Source: Candidatus Gastranaerophilales bacterium
GTDB taxonomy: Bacteria > Cyanobacteriota > Vampirovibrionia > Gastranaerophilales > Gastranaerophilaceae
DNA: 64,000 bases
Assembly: GCA_947626225.1 (NCBI GenBank)
Contig: CANQRH010000006.1
Location: 48,866 to 112,865 of the forward strand
Direction of reading: 5' to 3'
A program made the translations under genes and the position numbers. Of the stretch, positions 18,027 through 27,621 are shown one piece after another; positions within the stretch are counted from its first letter, which is position 1, and every line of letters starts with the position of its first letter. The notes beneath the pieces were generated by a model. It was not told where the DNA came from and made no database searches. It worked only from the letters and a program-made list of their open reading frames with translations.

Positions 18027-19211
18027 ATGATTTATTTGGATAATAATGCGACAACAAAAGTTGATGCGCAGGTGCTTGAGGCTATGTTACCTTATTTCAA
18101 AGAGGAATATGCCAATCCTTCAAGTATTTATGATTTTGCAAAACGTTCAAATTATGCCGTGAGAGAGGCTCGCGGGAAGATGAAAGATTTTTTCAACGCG
18201 GAGAACGAAAAAGAAATTATTTTCACTTCCTGCGGTTCGGAAAGTGCTAACACTGCAATCCGCGGTGTTTTGAATATGAATAAAAACAAAAGGCACATTA
18301 TCACAACCAAAGTTGAGCATCCTTGCGTGTTGAATTTGTATAAAGCGCTTGAAAAAGAAGGATATAAAGCCGATTATATTGATGTAAATTCAAACGGTGA
18401 ACTCGATTTGGCACAATTATCCGAATGTATCAATGATGATACGGCGCTGGTTTCCGTTATGTATGCCAACAATGAAACCGGAGTTATTTTTCCGATAGAA
18501 AAAATTTCCGAAATAATAAAATCCAAAAATAAAAACACAAAGTTTTTTGTCGATGCGGTTCAGGCTGCCGGAAAAATTCCTATTGATGTACAGGCATTAG
18601 GTGTGGATTTAATGGGAATATCGGGGCATAAATTTCATGCTCCCAAAGGTATCGGTGCGCTTTACGTAAATTCAAAGACACTTATAACACCTTTGATTAT
18701 AGGCGGACATCAGGAAAGAGGCAAAAGAGCGGGTACGGAAAATGTTCCGTATATTGCGGGTATGGCACGCGCTTCAGAGCTGGCTGCTGACGGACTTGAA
18801 TATGAGGCAACCGAAGTTAAACGTCTTCGTGACAAACTTGAAACAAATATTTTGAAAAATATTTTTAATTCACGTATTAATACCGGTATAATAAACAGAG
18901 TTCCGAATACAACAAATATCGGATTTGAATATATTGAAGGTGAATTAATTCTTCTTCATTTGAGCGATGCGGGAATTTGCGCAAGTTCCGGAAGTGCTTG
19001 CACATCGGGTTCTTTGGAACCTTCTCATGTATTGCGGGCTATGAATGTTCCGTTCACGGCAATCCATGGCAGTATAAGATTTTCTTTAAGTAAATACACA
19101 ACCGAAAAAGAAATCGACTACGTTTGTGAAAAACTGCCTGCAATTGTTGATAAATTGACTAACCTTTCGCCGTTTCAGGATGAATTGGAAGCACTTAAAA
19201 AACGCAGATAA
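18027..19211 (+). CDS. nifS: Cysteine desulfurase NifS
   Basis: PLP enzyme that takes sulfur from cysteine and hands it to NifU. The PLP lysine lies in SGHKFHAP (K202). The active-site cysteine lies in SSGSACTSGS (C325), the motif of the NifS/group I class. Length 394 aa is standard. It starts 2 nt after nifU, so the two form an operon. Confidence 0.95.
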   Translation: MIYLDNNATTKVDAQVLEAMLPYFKEEYANPSSIYDFAKRSNYAVREARGKMKDFFNAENEKEIIFTSCGSESANTAIRGVLNMNKNKRHIITTKVEHPCVLNLYKALEKEGYKADYIDVNSNGELDLAQLSECINDDTALVSVMYANNETGVIFPIEKISEIIKSKNKNTKFFVDAVQAAGKIPIDVQALGVDLMGISGHKFHAPKGIGALYVNSKTLITPLIIGGHQERGKRAGTENVPYIAGMARASELAADGLEYEATEVKRLRDKLETNILKNIFNSRINTGIINRVPNTTNIGFEYIEGELILLHLSDAGICASSGSACTSGSLEPSHVLRAMNVPFTAIHGSIRFSLSKYTTEKEIDYVCEKLPAIVDKLTNLSPFQDELEALKKRR

Positions 19212-19363
19212 GCCCTTAAGCTTGTAATTTCGGATAATGAAAATTTCGGCATTATACTTTAGCCGTAGGGAATTTTTGTAATTTTTAGACTTAACAAAAT
19301 AACAGCCCTGTAGAATAGTTTTTTTCGGGATTCAACCTTATCCTGTCGGTAAGGAGTTTGAAT

Positions 19364-20293
19364 ATGAAAAAATTTATTGTTATTTTAAGTCTTGCCCTCA
19401 GTGTCAATTTTTGTCTTGCGTCCGGCAAATACTCTCCCGTGCTTGATAAAATTGAAAATTCCATTTACGGATTTACATATACCACGGCGGATGATGAATC
19501 AAGGCTTGACAGAATTGAACAAAGCGTTTACGGTCAAAGCAAAAGCGGAAAAGCTGTTGCGGAAAGAGTTTCCGCACTCGAAAAAGACATGTCGGCGGAT
19601 TTAATAGGACAGGAAATAACTCCTAAAGAAGATACATTTGCCGAGGAAGATGATGATTACAAAGATCTCGCTCACAACGATATGCCTGCTGCAGGTGCAA
19701 ATGTAGATTATCCTTCAATAAATGAATTGGAGAAAAATGTTTTCAGCAAAGAGTTTAAAGATAAAGATTTAAACGGAAGGCTTGCTGAACTTGAGAAAAA
19801 AGCTCTGGGAAAAACTTATGAAAATGAACCGTTTTCTACCCGTGTAGAAAGGCTTCAGGCAAAATTAAAGCCGAAATCTTTTATGGATAACAGTATTGCT
19901 CAATCTTCAAACGATTATTATGAAGATGATGTAATTCCTTTAGATAAAAATTACAAGCTTGACGGATATCAACCGCCCGAATTTGATTATGACAGCTACA
20001 ATGCCAAACCTAAGTCTCCGCAGAAAATTAATATTGCCTCGGTTGAAAAATCTCTGTTTAAACGGGTGTTTAACAATGACAGCATGGAAAACAGAATTTC
20101 AAGGCTTGAGTCAACAATGTTTGGTACTACGTTTAATTCCGATTCACAGCAAGACAGATTGAACAGAATTTCAAGTGCCTACAAAGCCCAAAAAACCGCA
20201 AGCAAATACGATTCAAACAAATTTTCACAAAACATGGCAACCGCTATGCAGATTGGAACTATTCTTTTAATGATTCTCGCATGCGTTTTATAA
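19364..20293 (+). CDS. Secreted repeat protein (LE-x-FG-type repeats) with C-terminal hydrophobic end
   Basis: A 309-aa protein with a signal peptide (residues 1-20, ending FCLASG) and several degenerate repeats of about 25 residues. These follow the pattern LExxxFGxxxxxxxxxxRLxxLE (for example near 26, 48, 122, 146, 227, 250). A hydrophobic C-terminus (about 295-309) may anchor it. Similar repeats occur in cyanobacterial proteins of unknown role. I choose ATG 19364 because AAGGAG sits 7 nt upstream. A TTG two codons earlier is less likely. It follows nifS after about 150 nt. Confidence 0.7.
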   Translation: MKKFIVILSLALSVNFCLASGKYSPVLDKIENSIYGFTYTTADDESRLDRIEQSVYGQSKSGKAVAERVSALEKDMSADLIGQEITPKEDTFAEEDDDYKDLAHNDMPAAGANVDYPSINELEKNVFSKEFKDKDLNGRLAELEKKALGKTYENEPFSTRVERLQAKLKPKSFMDNSIAQSSNDYYEDDVIPLDKNYKLDGYQPPEFDYDSYNAKPKSPQKINIASVEKSLFKRVFNNDSMENRISRLESTMFGTTFNSDSQQDRLNRISSAYKAQKTASKYDSNKFSQNMATAMQIGTILLMILACVL

Positions 20294-20300
20294 AACTTTA

Positions 20301-20315
20301 TGCTAAACTCAATTT
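20301..20315 (+). promoter_or_regulatory. Extended -10 of metF, leaderless type
   Basis: TGC-TAAACT (-10 hexamer 20304-20309) then 6 nt to the metF ATG. No SD is present and no clear -35. Confidence 0.45.
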
Positions 20316-21173
20316 ATGAGGCTGGCAGATATTTATTCAAAAGATGAAACGGTTATATCGTTTGAAGTTTTTCCGCCAAAAGATTCGGATGAAAAATTGT
20401 TTTGTGAACTTCAAATATTAAAGTCTTATAACCCTTCTTTGGTCTCACTTACATGCGGTGCCGGAGGCGAAGGCGATAAGTCCTTTGAACTCTTAAAAAA
20501 GATTAAAGATACCGGGTTTGAAGTTATGCCTCATTTTACCTGTATTTCATCTACAAATGAGAGTGTCAGAGAAGGATTAAATGAAATTCTTAATATAGGG
20601 ACGGAAAATATTTTGGCACTTCGGGGAGATAAAACCGCTGATAATGTGTGCAAAGATTTTAAATATGCGGATGAACTCGTAAGTTTTATAAAATCGGAAA
20701 CACCGCTCTCAATAGGTGTTGCCGGATATCCGGAAGGACATATTGAAAGTGCCGATTTGAAAAGTGATATGAAATACCTGAAGAATAAAGTCGATAAAGG
20801 TGCCGAGGTAATTTATACCCAGCTGTTTTTCGATAACAATAAGTTTTATGATTTTACCGAAAGGGTTGAAAAAGCGGGGATTTCAATTCCCGTTTGTGCC
20901 GGTATTATGCCGATATTGAGTGAAAAGCAGATTTACAAAATGACTTCGCTTGCAAAAATTACCTTAACCGATGAAATAAAGCGTGCTGTTGAAAAATATG
21001 GAGATGATTCAAAGAGTATGCGCTCATTCGGGATTGAATATGCAAGCCGCCAATGTATTGATCTGGTAAAAAACAACGTTAAAGGACTGCACTTTTTTAT
21101 TTTGAATAAATCGTATTCAACTTCAAAAATTTTAGATAATATAAAAGGAGAAATATATGGAAAACAATCTTAA
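20316..21173 (+). CDS. metF: 5,10-methylenetetrahydrofolate reductase MetF
   Basis: FAD-dependent TIM-barrel enzyme that reduces methylene-THF to methyl-THF for methionine synthesis. Visible family features are SFEVFPPKD near residue 16, the LTCGAGG block near 50, NILALRGD near 105, and GVAGYPEGH near 135. Length 285 aa is typical. The ATG has no SD and an extended -10 lies 6 nt before it. It overlaps deoC by 17 bp. Confidence 0.93.
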   Translation: MRLADIYSKDETVISFEVFPPKDSDEKLFCELQILKSYNPSLVSLTCGAGGEGDKSFELLKKIKDTGFEVMPHFTCISSTNESVREGLNEILNIGTENILALRGDKTADNVCKDFKYADELVSFIKSETPLSIGVAGYPEGHIESADLKSDMKYLKNKVDKGAEVIYTQLFFDNNKFYDFTERVEKAGISIPVCAGIMPILSEKQIYKMTSLAKITLTDEIKRAVEKYGDDSKSMRSFGIEYASRQCIDLVKNNVKGLHFFILNKSYSTSKILDNIKGEIYGKQS

Positions 21174-21825
21174 TCGACACATTGAACATACGCTTTTGAA
21201 ACAGGATGCAAAGTATGAGGATTTTATAAAGCTTTTTAATGAAGCAAAAAAATATAATTTTCTCGGTGTGTGTGTAAATCCTGCTTATGTAAAACTTGCA
21301 AAGACCAATCTTGAAGGAAGTGAAATTAAAGTCGTATCTGTCGTTGGTTTCCCTCTGGGAGCAAGCCGTTCCGATGTAAAAGCTTTTGAGGCGGGAAAAG
21401 CCGTAAATGACGGTGCGGATGAAATTGATATGGTTTTAAATGTTACCGCTGTGAAAAACAAAGATTACGATTTTATTTTGCGTGATATAAAAACCGTAAA
21501 ACAAGCCTGCAAAGATAAACCGTTAAAAGTTATACTTGAAACAGATTTGCTTGAAAAAGACGAGATTAAAAAAGCTTGTGAACTATGTGTTGAAGCCAAA
21601 GCGGATTTTGTAAAAACATCAACAGGATTTGTCAAAGGCGGTGTAGGTGCAAAAGTTGAAGATGTAAAGCTTATGTATGAAACAGTTAACCCATACGGTT
21701 TGAAAGTAAAGGCTTCGGGCGGTATAAGAGATAAACAAACGGCTTTAAAAATGCTTGATGCCGGAGCGGAAAGATTAGGCACCAGTTCAGGTGTAAAAAT
21801 AGTTGACGGAGAGAAAATTTCTTGA
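21157..21825 (+). CDS. deoC: Deoxyribose-phosphate aldolase DeoC
   Basis: Class I aldolase that cleaves 2-deoxyribose 5-phosphate in nucleoside catabolism. Motifs are VVGFPLGA near residue 67, a catalytic-lysine region VKTSTGF near 151, and KASGGIRD near 181. It is 222 aa long with SD AAGGAGAA inside the end of metF. The C-terminus is compact compared with E. coli. Confidence 0.94.
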   Translation: MENNLNRHIEHTLLKQDAKYEDFIKLFNEAKKYNFLGVCVNPAYVKLAKTNLEGSEIKVVSVVGFPLGASRSDVKAFEAGKAVNDGADEIDMVLNVTAVKNKDYDFILRDIKTVKQACKDKPLKVILETDLLEKDEIKKACELCVEAKADFVKTSTGFVKGGVGAKVEDVKLMYETVNPYGLKVKASGGIRDKQTALKMLDAGAERLGTSSGVKIVDGEKIS

Positions 21826-21857
21826 CCGTGCTATAATATTCATTAAGGATATAACTG

Positions 21858-22934
21858 ATGGGTGATGAAGATAAACAGTTTGATGCCACTCCGAGAAAAC
21901 TTGAGCAGGCAAGAAAGGAAGGTCAGGTTGTTAAGTCAAAAGACTTTTCTACCGCTGTTTCACTTTTAATACTTTTTTCGGTTATATTCGGGCTTGCGCC
22001 GTTTGTATGGGATCAAATTGTTCAACTTTATACACTTTTGTATGAACAAATTCCTAACTCCCATTTATCGGAGATAGGGTATTCATATATTTTCACCGTG
22101 ACAGCAAAATGTGCGGTACTTATTATAGGTCCTATACTTTTTATAGCTTGGTTTGTTGCAATCATGGCGGATTTTATTCAGGTAGGGCCTCTTGTTGCTA
22201 CTGCCCCTTTAATGCCGAAACTCGATAAACTTAATCCCACAAAGTATTTCAAAAATATTATGTCGGTAAAAACTCTTTTTGAACTGTTTAAAAATATTTT
22301 GAAAGTTGTTATTTTGGGCTTTATCGGTTACAGCATTTATATGCAGCATATAGAAAGCATACTTATGCTTGCCTCAATTGATAACAATTTTGCGGTAATG
22401 GTAGAGTTCGGCAAGTTGATTACGGACTTTATTTTCAAAGCCTGTATTGCGTTTCTGGTTATCTCCGCAGCTGACTACGGTGTTACAAAATGGAAGTTTT
22501 TAAAAGATCAAAAAATGTCTTTTAAAGAAATAAAAGATGAATATAAAAACACCGAAGGAGATCCGAATGTCAAAGCCGCATTAAGACAGCGCCGTATGCA
22601 AATGCTGCAGAGAGGTATGATGGATGCTGTTCCGGACGCAGATTTCGTTGTTACAAACCCTACTCACATTGCCTGTGCACTCAAATACAAAGCTGAGGAA
22701 ATGGCATCTCCTATGCTTATTGCAAAGGGTACAGAGCTTATTGCAAAAAAAATAATTGATATCGCAAAAGAACACGGTGTTCCTGTTATTGAAAATGCCC
22801 CGGTTGCACGTGCGTTATACAAAATGGTTGAGTTAAATCATCAAATCCCGCCGGAACTGTACAAAGCAATAGCCGAAATCTTACTTTTTGTATACAACTT
22901 GAAAAATACTACAAATAAAGGTAGAATAAAGTAG
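21858..22934 (+). CDS. flhB: Flagellar/type III export switch protein FlhB
   Basis: Inner-membrane component of the flagellar (or injectisome) export gate that switches substrate class. It opens with the family sequence EDKQFDATPRKLEQARKEGQV, has four hydrophobic segments (about residues 30-215), and a cytoplasmic domain with the self-cleavage site NPTH (residues 267-270). Length 358 aa is normal. No other export genes surround it, but a FliA/WhiG-like sigma factor follows after 27 nt. This argues for a dispersed flagellar set rather than a decayed one. Confidence 0.93.
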   Translation: MGDEDKQFDATPRKLEQARKEGQVVKSKDFSTAVSLLILFSVIFGLAPFVWDQIVQLYTLLYEQIPNSHLSEIGYSYIFTVTAKCAVLIIGPILFIAWFVAIMADFIQVGPLVATAPLMPKLDKLNPTKYFKNIMSVKTLFELFKNILKVVILGFIGYSIYMQHIESILMLASIDNNFAVMVEFGKLITDFIFKACIAFLVISAADYGVTKWKFLKDQKMSFKEIKDEYKNTEGDPNVKAALRQRRMQMLQRGMMDAVPDADFVVTNPTHIACALKYKAEEMASPMLIAKGTELIAKKIIDIAKEHGVPVIENAPVARALYKMVELNHQIPPELYKAIAEILLFVYNLKNTTNKGRIK

Positions 22935-22950
22935 ATTCTATGATAGAATC
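22934..22950 (+). promoter_or_regulatory. Perfect inverted repeat over the sigma-factor promoter
   Basis: GATTCTAT-G-ATAGAATC is a perfect 8+1+8 inverted repeat starting at the last base of the flhB stop. Its right arm contains an extended -10 (TGATAGAAT, hexamer 22944-22949). It is well placed as an operator for the downstream sigma gene. Confidence 0.45.
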
Positions 22951-22961
22951 GTTTTGTAATC

Positions 22962-23618
22962 ATGATTATGCAAAATAAACTACAGGAATATATAGATTTA
23001 GTCCAAAGAGTGGCGAAAGTTGAACACAGAAGAATTCCTTCTCATATGGTAGACTATGAGGAGCTTGTTTCTATAGGTATTCTTGCAGTACAGGTGCTTA
23101 TCAAAAACAAAACCCCGGAAGAACTTGAGAGATATAATGTAGCTTATATTGCTACTGCTGTAAGGTGGGCAATCAGAAATGAATTGAGAATACGTTATAA
23201 ATGGTATTCTCTCAAACATCGTCCCGACGAAGAATTTGATCCGGATGAAGCGGTTGACGGTATGGATATGGTTAAAGCCAAAGTTCGTGAAGCGGTTTAC
23301 GAAACTATCCTTTCAATTGACGGACTTGCGGCAGCCGCAAGCGATAATGATTCCCCGTTTGACTTCTTAAAAGACGGACATGCAACTCCGGACGAAAGTG
23401 CCGAAATTACAGAGCTAGGACGTATGGTCAGAGCCGCAATAGCCCAGCTTCCCGCCAAGGAAAGAACTGTTGTTGAATACAGATTTTACAGAAATATGCA
23501 GGTAAAAGATATTGCCCGTCAGGTAGGACTTTCGCCGTCACGTGTGACGCGTATCGTACAATCTTCCCTGCAGAGTGTTAAAGAATACCTCAATTCAAAA
23601 GAACAATTCGGATATTAA
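22962..23618 (+). CDS. Sigma-70 family factor, FliA/WhiG-like
   Basis: A 218-aa alternative sigma factor. Region 2 (about residues 10-75, including YEELVSIGILAVQ and AYIATAVRWAIRNELR) and region 4 (about 150-210, LPAKERTVVEYRFYRNMQVKDIA then the helix-turn-helix LSPSRVTRI) are clear. Region 1.1 is absent. Its place after flhB suggests control of flagellar genes. The ATG (ATG ATT ATG) has no SD; the leader would be only a few nt from the -10 at 22944. It is convergent with the 5'-nucleotidase and overlaps it by 4 bp. Confidence 0.85.
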   Translation: MIMQNKLQEYIDLVQRVAKVEHRRIPSHMVDYEELVSIGILAVQVLIKNKTPEELERYNVAYIATAVRWAIRNELRIRYKWYSLKHRPDEEFDPDEAVDGMDMVKAKVREAVYETILSIDGLAAAASDNDSPFDFLKDGHATPDESAEITELGRMVRAAIAQLPAKERTVVEYRFYRNMQVKDIARQVGLSPSRVTRIVQSSLQSVKEYLNSKEQFGY

Positions 23619-25153
23619 GCTTCGTGAATGATTTTTATTCTGTCATCTTCTTTTATTTCCAAAGGCTGAGGTAATTTTTTAATGTAGTTTGCCGTGTAGA
23701 CATTTTTGTCCATGTCAAATTTTTTCAGTATATAATCGGGATTTGGATTTACTGGCAGATATTTATCTCCGCCCAATGCAAGAAAGTCATCACAGGCAAC
23801 CGTATATTTTTTTGTTTCGCTCGGATTATTTATATCAATATTCGTCTTTGTTCCGTCTTTGTTTATAAATTTCATTTCAACAAGTCTGCCTTTGTCCGTT
23901 ACCGTATATTCCAGACCGGACACAAGAAGGAGTCCCGGTTTACTGTCTGAGTGGTTGAAAGATTCTGCTCCGTTTTTTACGGCATCGACAATCTGTTTTT
24001 CCGAAAGTGAGCATATCATCATTTTATCTTCAAATGGAGTAACGTCGTTTATACGTCTAGAGTCAATTTCTCCGACGGGGAAGAAACCTCTTATATTACC
24101 TGCATTTAAAAGAGCGATGTCGGTTTTGAGTTCACTGCGCATGGCATCAACAATCATATTGCCGTGAGGATTGTTTGAAAGAAGCCTGTTTTGCGGTGCC
24201 GGCGGTGCGGATTTTATATTCGCCAAAATTTCAGGTTTCCCGATTATTGACTCTACCGCAAATTTATAAGGCAGTGTACGTGTGTAATTACTTGTGCTGA
24301 TAACATTATTTTGCGCTTTTATAAGTATTCCGTCTTTATCAAATGTTGTTTTTAAAATTCCGGCATATTCACCGTCTTTTCCGATTTGAGTAAGCAGTAC
24401 CGGCTCGCCCGATTTAGAACGAAGAAGGTTTTCACCTGCTTTTATGCCTTTATAGAGATCATGTGTATGAGCACCCAGAATTATATCAATACCTTCGGTT
24501 TCCTGTGCAAGTCGTTTATCCATATCTTTGCCTATATGTGACAGTACGATAATTTTATTTACACCTTGTGCTCTTAATTTATTTACTTCGTCCTGAACTT
24601 TTTTTATTGTTGTATCTATATCATCAATTTTTATATCTTTAAGAGATTCTCTTGTGCCGACTCTTTCCAGAGCATCGGACGGTGCTGTTCCTATTATGCC
24701 GTATTTTTCACCGTTATGTTCTTCAATAAACGATTTTTCTATTTTGTTTGCCATAGCACTGTTAGGAGCAACGGTTAAATTAGCTGCAACAAGTTTATAT
24801 TTTGCATCGACTAAGCTTTGAGCAAGTGCTTCCGGGGTGGCATCAAGTTCATGGTTGCCTACGGCATTTGCACTTATACCTATCCAATTTAAGAAAGCAT
24901 TTGCAACTTTATTGGTCAAAGGATTTGAACCCAGCATTATATCGCCTGATGCTAATTTTAGTTTTGCGGCACTTGACTCGTATGTATCAAATTGATCGGA
25001 AATTGCGGCAAGCCTTTCCATATTTGTCATTTTCCCGTGTATATCAGCCAAATAGAAAATGTCGGCATCAACATTTCCGTTACTGCTTTTAACAGGCTGA
25101 GAACCGAATGCCTGCGGACTGATTCTGTTTACAGCATTTATAACTAAATTCAT
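23615..25153 (-). CDS. 5'-nucleotidase/UshA-family metallophosphoesterase with atypical N-terminus
   Basis: A 512-aa nucleotide hydrolase of the UshA family. The metallophosphoesterase half has DIHG (D37, H39), SGD (D71), GNHE (N100, H101), SHIGKD and GAHTH. The C-terminal 5'-nucleotidase domain has NAGNIRG near 355 and the substrate-binding aromatic region after 430. UshA proteins are normally exported, yet no Sec signal peptide is visible. Instead the N-terminus carries ISPQAFGSQ, resembling the tail on other wall enzymes here. SD GGGTG lies before the ATG. Confidence 0.88.
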   Translation of the reverse strand: MNLVINAVNRISPQAFGSQPVKSSNGNVDADIFYLADIHGKMTNMERLAAISDQFDTYESSAAKLKLASGDIMLGSNPLTNKVANAFLNWIGISANAVGNHELDATPEALAQSLVDAKYKLVAANLTVAPNSAMANKIEKSFIEEHNGEKYGIIGTAPSDALERVGTRESLKDIKIDDIDTTIKKVQDEVNKLRAQGVNKIIVLSHIGKDMDKRLAQETEGIDIILGAHTHDLYKGIKAGENLLRSKSGEPVLLTQIGKDGEYAGILKTTFDKDGILIKAQNNVISTSNYTRTLPYKFAVESIIGKPEILANIKSAPPAPQNRLLSNNPHGNMIVDAMRSELKTDIALLNAGNIRGFFPVGEIDSRRINDVTPFEDKMMICSLSEKQIVDAVKNGAESFNHSDSKPGLLLVSGLEYTVTDKGRLVEMKFINKDGTKTNIDINNPSETKKYTVACDDFLALGGDKYLPVNPNPDYILKKFDMDKNVYTANYIKKLPQPLEIKEDDRIKIIHEA

Positions 25154-25225
25154 TTTTTCACCCTTTTTTATATTAAATCAAAACAAAGAATAATTTGCTA
25201 AAATTTTTGCTTATGTAAATTTAAA

Positions 25226-26578
25226 TTAAGCGGCATTTTTCATTTCTTTGTATCTTTTTATTCCTTCCGCCCAATTTTCGGTAAGGTTTATATCATTTGC
25301 CACAACTGATTGAGGATATGTTGCGTGGTGTATTTTAGGAAGCAGAAAATCTTCGCTGTATTCTACCGGTTTATTAATACCGTCGTCAGTGTCATTACAG
25401 ATGAATACCGTTTTACCGTTTTTGTCGTTTTTTATTCCGGTAATTGTTATTTCATGACCGTTAATTATCGTATTTGTGTTATCAACCTGAGTGTAGCCTA
25501 TAATAACATTTTCACCCAAGTTCAATGCATCGGTTATATGTTTTTTTATAGTGTTGAAATCCGTTTCATATCCGATAAGTTTTGCATTTTCATCTACTTT
25601 TTGATAAGTCATTGAGATTTTATTTTTATCTTCCACTACCGATTCGGTAAAGGTTTTTTCAAATTCAATTAAGCCTTTGTCGTTCTGATTGAATTTTCCT
25701 GCCCGTTTGTCAGTTAAAGTATCGTATGATTGTTGTGAACCGACCTGCATAAATGTTGACTGCATCAGTACGTCAACTGATGAACGCTCGCTCGGATTTT
25801 TATCCACGGTTTGAATATGTGCTCTTATAACGGCATTTTTATCCGGTGCAAATTTTAGTTTTGCTTCGTTGAAATCGTTTGCTTCATATGGAATTTCAAA
25901 AGCATTCAAAAGCCACACGGCATCAAGTGTGTTGTCAGCCAGATTTGAAAGTTTTATTGTTTTATCAACCGACATTGCCGGAGAACTCAAACCCTGGACA
26001 AATCTTGCAAATTCTGCGGGGTGTTTTTGTGCAAGATTAAATTCAATGCTTGATGCAACACAGGTTCCCGAATGTTGAACATTAGCTTCATTCGGATTCG
26101 GCTGAGCGATAGACGCCACTTTTTCTCTGTATGCTGCCGGAATATTACCGAATTGCTGTGTAATTACATGAGGATCATAGAGAATTGCGGTCGTTTCTTT
26201 GAGAAGGTTTGCATTGTCCAAACCTTGTGCACGTTCTTCAGATGCAATTTTATATAAATTGTCAAGAACGGTCGATTTGTTATTTGAATCCGCATTCAGC
26301 AAAATACCCGTTTTTAAAAGTGTATTCAGCCTTTTTTTTGTATCTCTGTCTGCTATATTCAAAAGTGCATTATATTTATTTTTTTCATCGTTTGATACAA
26401 GCTCGGTTCTCAAAGATGATGCGGTAAATGCAGGATTAAACGGAATTTCACGCATTATGGGATTTGTGACCGGCATGCTCTTTACCGTATAGTCATTTTT
26501 CTCCACAGGTGTAGCCTTCACAGACTTAACTGTGTTATAATTATTATATTGAAATTTGTTTAAATCAAACGAGTACAC
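25226..26578 (-). CDS. Candidate papain-like cysteine peptidase with N-terminal targeting-like tail
   Basis: A 450-aa protein I do not recognise as a named family. Possible papain-fold residues are Q168 and C173 in VQHSGTCVASS, H375 in INGHEITITG, and N395/D396 in FICNDTDDG. Their order and spacing fit a C39/papain-like cysteine peptidase, but this is motif inference only. The N-terminus (about 55 residues, ending FNPAFTAS) has no signal peptide and resembles the tails of other proteins here. The start is a GTG at 26578 with AGGTAG upstream and TATAAT further upstream. Confidence 0.5.
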   Translation of the reverse strand: MYSFDLNKFQYNNYNTVKSVKATPVEKNDYTVKSMPVTNPIMREIPFNPAFTASSLRTELVSNDEKNKYNALLNIADRDTKKRLNTLLKTGILLNADSNNKSTVLDNLYKIASEERAQGLDNANLLKETTAILYDPHVITQQFGNIPAAYREKVASIAQPNPNEANVQHSGTCVASSIEFNLAQKHPAEFARFVQGLSSPAMSVDKTIKLSNLADNTLDAVWLLNAFEIPYEANDFNEAKLKFAPDKNAVIRAHIQTVDKNPSERSSVDVLMQSTFMQVGSQQSYDTLTDKRAGKFNQNDKGLIEFEKTFTESVVEDKNKISMTYQKVDENAKLIGYETDFNTIKKHITDALNLGENVIIGYTQVDNTNTIINGHEITITGIKNDKNGKTVFICNDTDDGINKPVEYSEDFLLPKIHHATYPQSVVANDINLTENWAEGIKRYKEMKNAA

Positions 26579-26667
26579 AATTCTACCTACTATTATAATA
26601 AAAACAGATTAAGTCATAAATTTGCTAATTTTGAGCAAAACTGTTTTACAAATGTTACAAAAGAAAT

Positions 26668-27621
26668 ATGAAAATCAAACCGCTTACAAATGAACAATTA
26701 ATAATAGCAGTGGACAGACTTACAAGATTTAAAGAACCTGAAGTTAAGTATCTGAGAGTTTTCAAAGATATTATTTTAAATAATCTGATTGTCCCGAAAT
26801 ACCGTAAACACGATGTTGACGGCATGGATTATCTTACGCTTAAAAATATTGCTCAGGATATAATAAATTTTACACTCGAAAACCCGAAAGATTTATCAAT
26901 AAATAAAAAGCTGCTTGAGTATGAAAATTCCGTGTTTAATATGGATGAAAATACCAAAATATTGCTCGATAACGAAATAAATTATTATGGAATAATTGAA
27001 AAGCTGCCTGATGATATTCCGATGAATCTCAAATTTTTGAAATCTATAGCTGACGGCACTGAATCGGATTGTTGTTTTCCCGTTAAAAAAATCATTTTGT
27101 GTGAAGGAATAACCGAAGAAATTCTTTTGCCCGAATTTGCCCGATTGTGCGGGTTTGATTTTAATACCAACGGAATTTATATTATATCAGCCGGCGGTAA
27201 AAATCAGGTTGTAAAATATTTTTATAATTATTCTTCAATATTAAAAATTCCGATATTTGTTCTGCTTGATAACGATGCAAAAGAAAATCTCGCACAAATC
27301 CGTCCTAAGTTGAGAAGTTCCGATAAAATACATTTGGTTAAAAGCGGTGAGTTTGAGGATTTGCTTCCGGACAGTTTGATAATAAAAACACTCAATTATG
27401 CGACTAAAAATATATCGGAAGCTGATTATGAAAGCTTAAAACAGTGCAATTCAAATGCGGAATTTTTGAAGGAATTTTTCCGCCACAGAGGGATGCACGA
27501 GTTTAAGAAAGCTGAATTTGCCCACCTTGTAAAGAAAAATATTTCAAGTGTACGGGATTTGTCGGAGGAAATTGCCGAAATTATCCGCGAAATCAGTACC
27601 CGAGAAACTTCTGTCGTTTAA
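26668..27621 (+). CDS. TOPRIM-domain protein, OLD-like without ATPase
   Basis: A 317-aa protein with a helical N-terminal half (about residues 1-135) and a TOPRIM fold after it. The TOPRIM glutamate lies in ILCEGITEE (E146) and the DxD in LLDNDAK (D201, D203). TOPRIM domains of this kind occur in OLD-family nucleases, normally fused to an ABC-type ATPase, which is missing here. Its role is unknown; nuclease activity is a possibility. It overlaps the convergent pseudopilin by 29 bp. Confidence 0.6.
   Translation: MKIKPLTNEQLIIAVDRLTRFKEPEVKYLRVFKDIILNNLIVPKYRKHDVDGMDYLTLKNIAQDIINFTLENPKDLSINKKLLEYENSVFNMDENTKILLDNEINYYGIIEKLPDDIPMNLKFLKSIADGTESDCCFPVKKIILCEGITEEILLPEFARLCGFDFNTNGIYIISAGGKNQVVKYFYNYSSILKIPIFVLLDNDAKENLAQIRPKLRSSDKIHLVKSGEFEDLLPDSLIIKTLNYATKNISEADYESLKQCNSNAEFLKEFFRHRGMHEFKKAEFAHLVKKNISSVRDLSEEIAEIIREISTRETSVV

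Noticed and set aside
17191..19211. Nitrogen-fixation locus
   Set aside because: NifU and NifS occur without nifHDK or other nif genes; general Fe-S assembly is the simpler reading.
20281..20315. SAM riboswitch before metF
   Set aside because: Only about 20 nt separate the upstream stop from the metF ATG; no room for a riboswitch.
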